6,737 nucleotides of DNA from DAOUCP01 sp034432155 (GTDB taxonomy: Bacteria; Chloroflexota; Anaerolineae; Epilineales; Epilineaceae). The stretch spans positions 1-6,737 of the forward strand of contig DAOUCP010000039.1 of the NCBI GenBank assembly GCA_034432155.1. Reading direction: 5' to 3'. Below, one piece after another: positions 1 through 5,914 of the stretch; within the stretch, counting starts at the first letter, position 1, and each line of letters opens with the position of its first letter. A program made the translations under genes and the position numbers. Below the pieces are notes generated by a model that ran no database searches, was not told where the DNA came from, and saw nothing but the letters and a program-made list of their open reading frames with translations.

Positions 1-128
1 TCGTACAGTGCCATCTTTCCCATAGCCACCGGGTTGCCTCCCTTTCGTCTGGAACGGACACTCGCCGAAAGGAAGCACACGGTGGCTCTCCTTGTCCAGC
101 CGGGCGAAGTACACCACTCCCTGAGACA
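1..128. other. Window edge with no recognisable gene
   Basis: Two frames stay open to the window edge. A plus-strand frame starting at base 1 runs to a TAG at 130-132, and a minus-strand frame, one base off the neighbouring secreted-protein gene, runs from about 210 to the edge and contains the peptide FARLDKESHRVLPFGE. Neither matches a family I recognise. By hand count, G or C occupies about two thirds of third codon positions in the first frame and about three fifths in the second, so codon use does not decide between them. This sequence does not continue the secreted domain of the gene to its right, so a rearrangement junction near 128 is possible. Confidence 0.3.
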
Positions 129-524
129 CTAGCCCACGCTGAATTCGCACGCTGGCCCTGGGTGTGAATGCAAGAACCCAGCGTCTGGAAAGACAATAGA
201 GCACTTACCAAGCACGTAGCTGCCGGTTTCGTTCTTGATAACGTTTGGGTCTATGGGTCCTTGCGACCACACACTGAGCCCATACGGATCCTTCCAGTTT
301 GACGTGTAAAGATGGAGGATGCCGCCGAGGCCCACGGTATAGCCGTAGCTCCAGATGCCCCCAGGTGTCGGATTGGAGGTGTGCGAAAAATCATCGAAGG
401 CGTCGTAGACAACATCGGTTGCGCCAACCCCGTGGTCGCTCGCCGCCTGTGGCAACAGGCTGGACATGGCGAGGACCGTCGAAGCGACGACGAGCCTGAG
501 AGCAGATCTTGTCGCGGTAGACAT
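129..524 (-). CDS. Small secreted protein with WSYGY/HPGP beta domain, C-terminally truncated
   Basis: This encodes 131 residues. The ATG at 524 is chosen over the upstream ATG at 623 because a strong AAAGGAG lies 6 nt before it and a signal peptide begins there: Arg6 and Arg10, a hydrophobic stretch at residues 11-24, and a likely cut after Ala28 or Ser29. The mature part carries DDFSHTSNP (44-52), WSYGY (58-62), LYTS (72-75), a PNV/TGS segment (93-102) and HPGPACEFSV (121-130). This order recalls an extracellular beta-sandwich domain seen in many planctomycete, cyanobacterial and related secreted proteins, where HPGP..E(Y/F)SV normally leads into a VRW segment and roughly 60 more residues. 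Here a stop follows one residue later, and I found no matching continuation in any frame. It is probably a truncated or decayed gene, though a short secreted product is possible. Its function is unknown; carbohydrate or surface binding is a guess from the fold style. Confidence 0.6.
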   Translation of the reverse strand: MSTATRSALRLVVASTVLAMSSLLPQAASDHGVGATDVVYDAFDDFSHTSNPTPGGIWSYGYTVGLGGILHLYTSNWKDPYGLSVWSQGPIDPNVIKNETGSYVLGKCSIVFPDAGFLHSHPGPACEFSVG

Positions 525-530
525 GGTAAT

Positions 531-537
531 CTCCTTT
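531..537 (-). promoter_or_regulatory. Shine-Dalgarno site of the secreted-protein gene
   Basis: On the minus strand this reads AAAGGAG, six bases before the ATG at 524. It is the strongest ribosome binding site in the window and moves the start 99 bases downstream of the longest possible open frame. Confidence 0.75.
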
Positions 538-725
538 CCACTGCGAAGCTGCGGGCGACAAAGAGACCTGGACAGCCGGTTCGCCGAGTCCGGCAGGAGC
601 TGCAGCGCGGCGCGTGGCCGCACCGCATTTCACCCGGGCAACAGCGCCGATCCCTGGCGACGTATGCGCCGGCGCTCACGGCGGCATTGCCGACCGCTGC
701 CGCAAGCCTCGCCCCGAGCGTACGA

Positions 726-741
726 CCACCATCGATGGTGG
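726..741. repeat. 16-bp perfect palindrome
   Basis: CCACCATCGATGGTGG is its own reverse complement over all 16 bases. It lies 7 bp left of the TGACA repeat. Read toward the minus-strand gene it would fall just downstream of those boxes, where an operator for a dimeric repressor could sit. Read on the plus strand it marks the outer edge of the putative CRISPR leader. It has no T-tract and is unlikely to be a terminator. Confidence 0.45.
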
Positions 742-748
742 GCAATAG

Positions 749-780
749 GAATGTGACAAGAATGTGACAAGAAACTGACA
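749..780. promoter_or_regulatory. Triple 11-bp direct repeat with TGACA core (possible response-regulator box or CRISPR leader element)
   Basis: Two identical copies of GAATGTGACAA (749-759 and 760-770) are followed by a diverged third, GAAACTGACA (771-780). On the minus strand the cores are TGTCA at exact 11-bp spacing, one helical turn, which is the geometry of boxes bound by tandem OmpR/PhoB-family regulators (the E. coli Pho box uses TGTCA repeats at this spacing). A TATTGC follows on the minus strand as a weak -10 candidate, but the gene start is over 200 bp away. Equally, the repeat lies about 55 bp before the first CRISPR repeat in the leader position for a plus-oriented array. The repeat is certain; its role is inference. 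Confidence 0.4.
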
Positions 781-835
781 GCAGTGCGCGACGGAGTTCC
801 ACGATCGCGCTGTCACGCTTCGGACCCGCAGACCT

Positions 836-1290
836 CTCATGTCCCCGCGGGCAGGGGTGACGGCGAATATCCTACAGCCGCAAGAGTCGGGATACTCTCA
901 TGTCCCCGCGGGCGGGGCGACGGCTCCGTGAGCATAAGGAGGGCCGTGTTCTATCGCTCATGTCCCCGCGGGCGGGGGCGACGGCACTGTTCGGCTCGAT
1001 TTCGGCGCGGACTGTCTCTCATGTCCCCGCCGGCAGGGGCGACGGGACGTTCGGCGAGGCCACAGAGGCGCTGGCCAACTCATGTCCCCGCCAGCGGGGG
1101 CGACGGCATCGCCCAGGCCAGCGCGCGGGCCACCGGCCACGTATGTCCCCACGGGCCGGGGCGACGGCATCTGGACCAGCCAGCCCTCGGACTCGGGACG
1201 CGTACCTCCCCACGGGCGGGGACAACAGCCGCCTCAGCCTCGGCGTATGTCTCGAGCACTGCGTGTGTCCGCGCCGGCAGATGGCAGCTA
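836..1290 (+). CRISPR. Degenerate CRISPR array with type I-E geometry, 8 units
   Basis: Repeat starts are 836, 897, 957, 1018, 1079, 1140, 1201 and about 1262, so the period is 61 bp except once (60 bp, where repeat 2 lacks one G). Repeats are 29 nt (CTC or CGT + ATGTCCCCGC + variable centre + GGGGCGACGGC) and all seven spacers are exactly 32 nt and unrelated. The CCCCGC/GCGGGG stem and the 29+32 layout match type I-E repeats such as that of E. coli. Orientation is plus: the stem aligns with the E. coli crRNA strand, a candidate leader lies to the left, and decay is at the right end. No two copies are identical. Units 1-5 begin CTC and 6-8 begin CGT; repeat 7 is altered at both ends and repeat 8 keeps only part of the motif. 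No cas gene is in the window. Activity is doubtful, but the array origin is well supported by period and stem. Confidence 0.88.
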
Positions 1291-2997
1291 CGGACGCGGG
1301 ACGTCGCTCACGACCAGCCGTAGGCCGTTGTTGTGACTTGCCCCGGCTGGAAGGGCTTGAATGCGGCTGATGCAGCGCGTAGCGCTGGCGTCGTCATCCC
1401 AGGCGCCGCCGCGGCACACCCGGGCCACCGTCGGCGGCGCCTGCGGATCCTCACGTCCGTCGCTAGGGTCGTACGGATAGTCGTAGTGCACCCCGCCAGC
1501 CTCGCCCGTCAGGTGGCCGGCGAGGCTGGAGGTCCACTCGTAAGCGTTGCCGGCCATATCGGCGATTCCCTCCGGGGCGTCGCCGCTCGGAAACACGCCC
1601 ACCGGCGTCGGCTGCTGCAGATGCGCCTCCCAGGTGTTCGCGCGCAAGGGCGCAAAGCTGTCACCCCACGGATAGGTGCGTCCCTCCTGGCCCCGGGCCG
1701 CTGCCTCCCACTGAACTTCAGTCGGCAAGTGGACAGGCAAACCGCTCTGCGCCGCCAGCCATTGGCAGTACGCGCGCGCCTCGTACCAAGAGACACCCAC
1801 CACCGGCTTGAGGGGTCCGGTGAAGCGCCGATCATGCCAAAACTGGGGTTCGGTCCGCCGTCTTGGTTGCCAGTGGGCGTCCAATGCGCGTTCGAACTCG
1901 TCGTCGCTGAGCGTCAGCCAGTACCGCCAACGGTCAATGGCCGCCTCATCGGCGAACAAGCCCTCCGCCACTAAGCGCTCGAACAGCGTCGGGTCGGCCT
2001 TGCAGCGCTGCCGCCACACACGGTTGTTGGCTTTCGCCGACTCATTGGCGAGTTCGCCCCGTCGCCACTGGCGAGCATCCGCGGTGTCCCACCAGCGGTC
2101 GTCCTCGTAGCCGCCGGCGACGATGAAGTACGCCCACTCGGCGTTCGTGACCGGGAACTGGCCGATCAGGAAGTCGGACACCTGTACGCAGTGGCGCGGC
2201 ATGTGGCTGGTGTCGGTGTGCTTTTCGCCACTGCGCACATTGTGCCACTCGACGGGCGTATCGTCGCCGATCGGGTATTCCCCACCGCGAATCGCGATCA
2301 TGGGCGGCCACAGATACCGGCCCTCGGGCCCACATCGCAGCTCGTAGCGCGGATCACCCAACTCACCCAGGATCGCAGCACAGTCGATCCGGTCGCGCAC
2401 ATCTGCCCTTGGGTCGCGGCTGCGGTCGACCAGGGTCTGGCACAGCCCGGACAGCACGGGCTCCGCCAGCCGGTTGCGTACTTCGAGCAAACTGGCGATT
2501 CGCCCAGCCAAAGCCAAGTTGGTGGTCTGAATTTGGCGCACGTAGGACGCCGGATCGCCGGTCATCGCCGCCGCCATCAGGATGGTTTCCTCCCAGCCGG
2601 ACTGCGGCAACGGCGGCAGGGGCTCTCCCAAGCCAAGGCGCGCCAGAATCGCTTCGGCGCTGGGTGCCACCTCATCCGCCATCCATGGGCGAGCCACGAG
2701 TTGGGCGGCTGTGTCGGGCGCGAGTGCCAAGACCCGAGCCGCGAAATACTCTTGCAGCAGCTGGTGGCGGTATAGCACCTCGTCTCGGTCCCGATCTTCA
2801 TCCAGGAAGGCCAAAGCGGCGCCCGCACGCAGGATGTCCGGGCCCCGTTCGTCGGCCAGGTACTCGAGTGCTGTCTGATAGCTCACCCGAACCTGTCGCA
2901 TTTCGCCGCCTGCCACGCCGCGCTGCATGGCCATGGCCAGCTCGCCGAGCTTGGCAAAGAGACAACCGCCAGTGGGCACTCGCACGGATCGCGCCAT
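1288..2997 (-). CDS. C-terminal half of split NACHT STAND protein: winged-helix/helical region plus FGE-sulfatase domain
   Basis: From the ATG at 2997 this frame encodes 569 residues, but the ATG has no Shine-Dalgarno sequence and residues 1-8 are probably out-of-frame noise. From about residue 9 it reads as the continuation of the NACHT protein upstream. Residues 12-90 resemble the winged-helix region after a NACHT, with LAMAMQ (20-25) and the RHQLLQEYFAAR block (77-88). Residues 90-230 are helical and HEAT-like. Residues 231-565 are an FGE-sulfatase (C-type-lectin-like) domain: IRGGEYPIG (236-244), FPVTNAEWA (281-289), a long insert (296-390), PVVGVSWYEARAYCQWL (398-414), LPTEVQWEAAARG (424-436), YPWGD (442-446), MAGNAYEWTSS (481-491) and CRGGAWDDD (528-536). 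Where true formylglycine-generating enzymes have two catalytic cysteines after RGGS, the first position appears to be Asp and only Cys542 remains, so sulfatase activation is unlikely; ligand or antigen sensing is more plausible. The stop overlaps the last CRISPR unit. Confidence 0.85.
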   Translation of the reverse strand: MARSVRVPTGGCLFAKLGELAMAMQRGVAGGEMRQVRVSYQTALEYLADERGPDILRAGAALAFLDEDRDRDEVLYRHQLLQEYFAARVLALAPDTAAQLVARPWMADEVAPSAEAILARLGLGEPLPPLPQSGWEETILMAAAMTGDPASYVRQIQTTNLALAGRIASLLEVRNRLAEPVLSGLCQTLVDRSRDPRADVRDRIDCAAILGELGDPRYELRCGPEGRYLWPPMIAIRGGEYPIGDDTPVEWHNVRSGEKHTDTSHMPRHCVQVSDFLIGQFPVTNAEWAYFIVAGGYEDDRWWDTADARQWRRGELANESAKANNRVWRQRCKADPTLFERLVAEGLFADEAAIDRWRYWLTLSDDEFERALDAHWQPRRRTEPQFWHDRRFTGPLKPVVGVSWYEARAYCQWLAAQSGLPVHLPTEVQWEAAARGQEGRTYPWGDSFAPLRANTWEAHLQQPTPVGVFPSGDAPEGIADMAGNAYEWTSSLAGHLTGEAGGVHYDYPYDPSDGREDPQAPPTVARVCRGGAWDDDASATRCISRIQALPAGASHNNGLRLVVSDVPRP

Positions 2998-4592
2998 TGG
3001 CGAGCGGTGAGCGCCCGCTCGAAGTCGCGCTCGCTCAGCAAGCGCGGCGGCACGAACAGCTCGTTATGGCGCTCGATTTCGCGCCGCAGCGCCCTTCGGA
3101 CGCAACCGGTGATCAGCCCGGCCCGACCGAGCGGCCCCGGGAGCTTCGCCTCCGTCTCCTCGACGAACAACCGTAGGAAATACGGGTTGCGCAACAACTC
3201 CAACTGTCGGCTGCCCGCCAGCTGCGCCCATAGGCTGGCCGCCTCGCGCGGCGCATACAGCTCCAGAAAATGGCGAATCTGGTCATCGCTCATCGCCTCC
3301 ACATGAATGTGGGGCACGCGCAGCGCCGGGCCCGAGAGTGGGGCTGAGTAGTCCAGGTTGCGGCAGCTAAAGATGGCCCGATTGCCCTTGACCGCCGCGT
3401 TCAGATCGCACAGGAACTGGCTCCAGGCAGCCACCCGACGGCGGTAGTCGGCTGTATCGCGGTGCGGCATCTCGTTCAATGCATCCAACAGCAGGATCAC
3501 CCGGCCGGCGGCCAGCAACTCTGAGAGAGGCGGCAAGTCGGGGTAGCGTCGCCGGAACTGCTCGTCGAGCCACTCATCGGGGGCCGGGACTTCGTCCGTC
3601 GTGGCGCCGCGATACGTATTGAGAGGCACGAAGAATGTCACCACATCGGTCACATCGCGTAGCCCATCCACCGCCGTGTCAAGCTCCAAACGTCGCAGAA
3701 GGGTTGTTTTGCCACAGCCAGGCGGACCCAACAGCACGAAGGCCGGCTCGAGAGCATCCTGCAGCACCTCTTGCAGGCTGGTGTAATGACGGTCAAGGTG
3801 GTGCCAGCGTCCGACCGGAGCTTGCTCGCCGCGGTCGATCGAGAGCGTGAGTTGCACGAAGCGTTCATCCAGGTGGTAGCGCGGCTGCGACCACTCGGCA
3901 ATGCGGCCCAGCCGATACTCGGCCAGATTCGCCGGCCGGCGGCTCACGATGTCAAAGAGGAGATGCGGCCGTAGACGCAGGACGCGCCCGTTGTCACGCA
4001 CCGTGGCCAACAACTCGGCGACTGCGGTTGGCACGTCGACCGCAGGGGCAGCGAAGTCGGCCAGTACTCTCTGACTGACGGGCGCCCCCGGCGCGATGTT
4101 TACCTGGCGGCTAGCTGCCAGCTCGGCCTGGCGCAAGGCACGCACCGAGAGTGCACAGCCCAGCGTGACGCGACGCAGGAACGTCCGATAGCTCACCGCA
4201 GTGGCGGCGATGACTTCGTCGGCCCGCAGAGGGACAGGCGCCAAATAGTGGTGGAATAGGGCGCTCCATGCCTCCAGGGTTGGTTCGCGGGGCCGAAAAT
4301 CGGCTTGCAGGCAGGTCAGCGCTGCCTCCCGCGATACCTCACCAGCCGGCTCGCGTCTGGGCGACAAGCCGGCAGCTGCACGCGCAGCGGCCAACGCGTG
4401 CTCCACTTGGTCGGTCAGCACTTGCCCGAGGGCCCACTCGCGGGTGCGGATCGAGCTGGGCATTCCCTGCCGACGCAACTCCACCTCGATCAAGTCGAGG
4501 CGCAGTAGAGGCGAGTCGGCGAGCGACTGCGCCCGGCGAACGGCGCGCAGGGCTCTACGCACAGCGGGACGCGTGATCGCAGCCAGATCCAT
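2883..4592 (-). CDS. N-terminal half of split NACHT STAND NTPase
   Basis: This frame encodes 569 residues, with authentic sequence probably ending near residue 540. The start at 4592 is the first ATG after an in-frame TGA about 36 nt upstream; no clear Shine-Dalgarno sequence precedes it. Residues 1-220 form an all-helical N-terminal region; residues 108-160 (WSALFHHYLAPVPL, then VSYRTFLRRVTLG) look like a helix-turn-helix of a kind I associate with Chloroflexota NACHT proteins. The NACHT NTPase follows: Walker A GPPGCGKTT (289-297), Walker B RVILLLDALNEM (364-375) and a sensor-like strand IFSCRNLDY (407-415). Residues 430-530, including the LLRNPYFLRLF block (466-476), are the following helical part. 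STAND NTPases switch between ADP- and ATP-bound forms and often oligomerise; bacterial NACHT proteins are known in antiphage defence. All nucleotide-binding motifs are intact, so decay, if any, is recent. The final 30 residues (tryptophan- and serine-rich) are frameshifted noise. Confidence 0.88.
   Translation of the reverse strand: MDLAAITRPAVRRALRAVRRAQSLADSPLLRLDLIEVELRRQGMPSSIRTREWALGQVLTDQVEHALAAARAAAGLSPRREPAGEVSREAALTCLQADFRPREPTLEAWSALFHHYLAPVPLRADEVIAATAVSYRTFLRRVTLGCALSVRALRQAELAASRQVNIAPGAPVSQRVLADFAAPAVDVPTAVAELLATVRDNGRVLRLRPHLLFDIVSRRPANLAEYRLGRIAEWSQPRYHLDERFVQLTLSIDRGEQAPVGRWHHLDRHYTSLQEVLQDALEPAFVLLGPPGCGKTTLLRRLELDTAVDGLRDVTDVVTFFVPLNTYRGATTDEVPAPDEWLDEQFRRRYPDLPPLSELLAAGRVILLLDALNEMPHRDTADYRRRVAAWSQFLCDLNAAVKGNRAIFSCRNLDYSAPLSGPALRVPHIHVEAMSDDQIRHFLELYAPREAASLWAQLAGSRQLELLRNPYFLRLFVEETEAKLPGPLGRAGLITGCVRRALRREIERHNELFVPPRLLSERDFERALTARQWRDPCECPLAVVSLPSSASWPWPCSAAWQAAKCDRFG
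2955..2985 (-). other. Probable 1-base deletion splitting the NACHT-FGE gene
   Basis: The two halves overlap in different frames. On the minus strand the first half reads RDPCECP up to TGC CCA, and the second supplies TGGCLFAKLGELAMAMQ from ACT GGC GGT. Adding one C to the CCC run (GGG at 2974-2976 on the plus strand) gives a seamless RDPCECPTGGCLFAKL and one protein of about 1,101 residues. No canonical X XXY YYZ slippery heptamer is visible, so programmed -1 frameshifting is not favoured. A homopolymer sequencing error or a real frameshift mutation both fit. Confidence 0.75.
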
Positions 4593-4627
4593 GGCACGAT
4601 GGGCTGCCGCCCGACGACTGCCACTTC

Positions 4628-4655
4628 ATGTTATCGCGGCTGTCAAGTTTGTGAA
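4628..4655 (-). promoter_or_regulatory. Candidate promoter of the NACHT-FGE gene
   Basis: On the minus strand TTCACA (4650-4655) and TAACAT (4628-4633) are separated by 16 bp, matching sigma-70-type consensus at five and four of six positions. A transcript would begin near 4621, leaving a leader of under 30 nt before the ATG. A perfect TTGACA also lies at 4641-4646, but no -10 box sits at the right distance. The patch is AT-richer than its surroundings, but the call is weak. Confidence 0.3.
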
Positions 4656-4787
4656 CAGCCAGTGTTGCATGCCTTAGCCGATGTTCTTACGGCGACGGAC
4701 CGACCGGAATCTGCCTCGGCCTCTGCGCCGGTGACCACGATATCACGACGGCGGGCCAGGGTCAAAGCACTCTCGCGGGTGAGATCG

Positions 4788-4818
4788 TTGCCTGTGGCGG
4801 CTGCCGATGCGCTAGACT
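4788..4818 (+). promoter_or_regulatory. Candidate promoter of the glycosyltransferase gene, possibly leaderless
   Basis: TAGACT (4813-4818) is a fair -10 box, and TTGCCT (4788-4793) a weak -35 box with a long 19-bp spacer. The GTG start at 4826 is 7 bases after the -10 box, exactly where transcription would begin, and no Shine-Dalgarno sequence precedes it. The gene may therefore be translated from a leaderless mRNA. This is inferred from spacing only. Confidence 0.3.
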
Positions 4819-4825
4819 GTGCTCC

Positions 4826-5914
4826 GTGGCGCCAGCCGAGCGTCCCACGCTCTACGTTGCCGTCAGCCACCACGGCTACGGCCACGCCACCCGGGCGGCG
4901 TCCATCGCCGCCGAGGTGCAACGGCTCGTACCTGACGTTCGGATCATCGTTGTCGGACCTGCTCCCCGGGCGCTCCTGGCAGCCTACATGGCCGGTCCCT
5001 TCGAGCAGCGCGACGTGCGCCTGGACGCCGGGGTGGTGCAGCCAGACAGCCTGACGATCGACGTCCAGGCGACGCTCGCGGCAGCCCGGCGGATTTACGA
5101 GGACCGCCGCACGATCCTGGCCCAGGAGGTGGCGTTCGTTCGTCAAGAGGGTGTGCGCCTCATCCTGGCCGACATCCCGCCGCTAGCGGCGATGGTCGCT
5201 GCCGCGGCGGGCGTGCCATGCTGGATGGTGTCGAACTTCGGTTGGGATGACATCTATCGGCCTTGGGGCAAACCGTTTGCCGACCTGGTGGCCTGGATGG
5301 AGGACTGCCACGCCCACTGTGATCGGCTCTTTCGGCTACCGTTTCACGAGCCGATGGCCAGCTTTCCCCGCCTGACCGAAGCCGGCCTGACCGGCGGCCG
5401 CCCTCGTTGGCCGGCGGACCAGTTGCGGGAACAGCTCAGGATCCGCCGTCCCCGCGAGCGGATCGCTCTGGTCACCTTGGGGGGCTTTGGTCGCCATCGG
5501 CTGCCCTACCATGGCCTCCGCCGGCGCGAAGAGTGGTTGTTCGTCGTTTTCGATCCCGACGCGCCTGACGCGCAAAACATCGTGCCCATCCGCGATCTGA
5601 GCTTGCGGCCGGTCGATGTGATGCCGCTGGCGGGGCGGTTGATTGCCAAGCCGGGCTTCTCGACCTTCAGCGAGGCGATCCGCGAGGGCGTGCCGATCGT
5701 GACCATGCCGCGGCCGGAGTTCGCCGAAGCACAGGTGTTGGTGGCCGGTATGCAGGCCGTCTGGTGGCATCAGCTAGTCGGCCTGGATGACTTCCTGGCC
5801 GGTGACTGGTCGTTTCTCGATGCCCCGCTGGGGGAGCCCCTCACCGAGGAAGTGGTCGATACCGCTGGCAGTGAGACGATCGCCCGGGCCGTGGCCGATT
5901 GCCTAGCCGGCTAG
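4826..5914 (+). CDS. GT-B glycosyltransferase-like protein (arabinokinase N-terminal domain type)
   Basis: This encodes 362 residues from a GTG start, chosen because the first beta strand (TLYVAVSHHGYGHATR, residues 8-23) must sit at the N terminus and no other start lies close upstream. The H-G-x-G-H motif (16-20) is the N-terminal loop of MurG/MGDG-synthase-like GT-B enzymes. LILADIPPLAAMVAAAAGVP (112-131) with SNFGWDDIY (136-144) closely resembles the N-terminal glycosyltransferase-like domain of plant L-arabinokinases and stand-alone bacterial relatives. The C-terminal half has a glycine-rich turn after a strand (ALVTLGGFG, 214-222) and the donor-site block DVMPLAGRLIAKPGFSTFSEA (264-284), with PRPEF (295-299) after it. 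No GHMP kinase domain follows, so it is not an arabinokinase. No signal peptide or membrane segment is seen, so it is probably cytosolic, acting on a nucleotide-sugar substrate that cannot be named. It is divergent from the NACHT gene with 233 bp between them; no partner gene is apparent. Confidence 0.85.
   Translation: MAPAERPTLYVAVSHHGYGHATRAASIAAEVQRLVPDVRIIVVGPAPRALLAAYMAGPFEQRDVRLDAGVVQPDSLTIDVQATLAAARRIYEDRRTILAQEVAFVRQEGVRLILADIPPLAAMVAAAAGVPCWMVSNFGWDDIYRPWGKPFADLVAWMEDCHAHCDRLFRLPFHEPMASFPRLTEAGLTGGRPRWPADQLREQLRIRRPRERIALVTLGGFGRHRLPYHGLRRREEWLFVVFDPDAPDAQNIVPIRDLSLRPVDVMPLAGRLIAKPGFSTFSEAIREGVPIVTMPRPEFAEAQVLVAGMQAVWWHQLVGLDDFLAGDWSFLDAPLGEPLTEEVVDTAGSETIARAVADCLAG

Larger units (their letters stand above)
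525..835. other. Intergenic region between the secreted-protein gene and the CRISPR array
   Basis: This stretch of about 310 bases has no convincing gene. Open frames cross it on both strands, but they are arginine- and proline-rich GC artefacts without ribosome binding sites. It holds, in order, the Shine-Dalgarno site of the minus-strand gene, a featureless GC-rich part (about 540-720), a perfect palindrome (726-741), a locally A-rich triple repeat (749-780) and about 55 bases leading into the first CRISPR repeat. The right third is therefore the candidate CRISPR leader, and the whole region is also the upstream region of the secreted-protein gene. Confidence 0.55.

Noticed and set aside
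186..209. Minus-strand segment beginning GTAAGT and ending CTTTCCAG, resembling a tiny spliceosomal intron
   Set aside because: It is 24 bases long, the context is bacterial, and removing it does not restore the truncated domain; a chance resemblance.
986..1017. Spacer 3 shares 11 bases (GCTCGATTTCG) with the NACHT gene near 3070, hinting at self-targeting
   Set aside because: An 11-base match among seven spacers in a 6.7-kb window is within chance expectation and the flanking bases do not match.
784..1370. Several overlapping open frames of 70-180 codons across the CRISPR array on both strands
   Set aside because: Their products are repeats of the CRISPR unit (for example MSP(R/P)AG... every 20 residues) with unrelated stretches between; the 61-bp period is a CRISPR feature, not a protein repeat.
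2955..2985. Programmed -1 ribosomal frameshift site in the NACHT-FGE overlap
   Set aside because: No X XXY YYZ heptamer or obvious downstream pseudoknot is visible; a one-base loss in a C run is simpler.
4599..5146. Open frames on both strands overlapping the start of the glycosyltransferase
   Set aside because: They are shadow frames with no recognisable motifs, and the glycosyltransferase frame carries clear family motifs over the same DNA.
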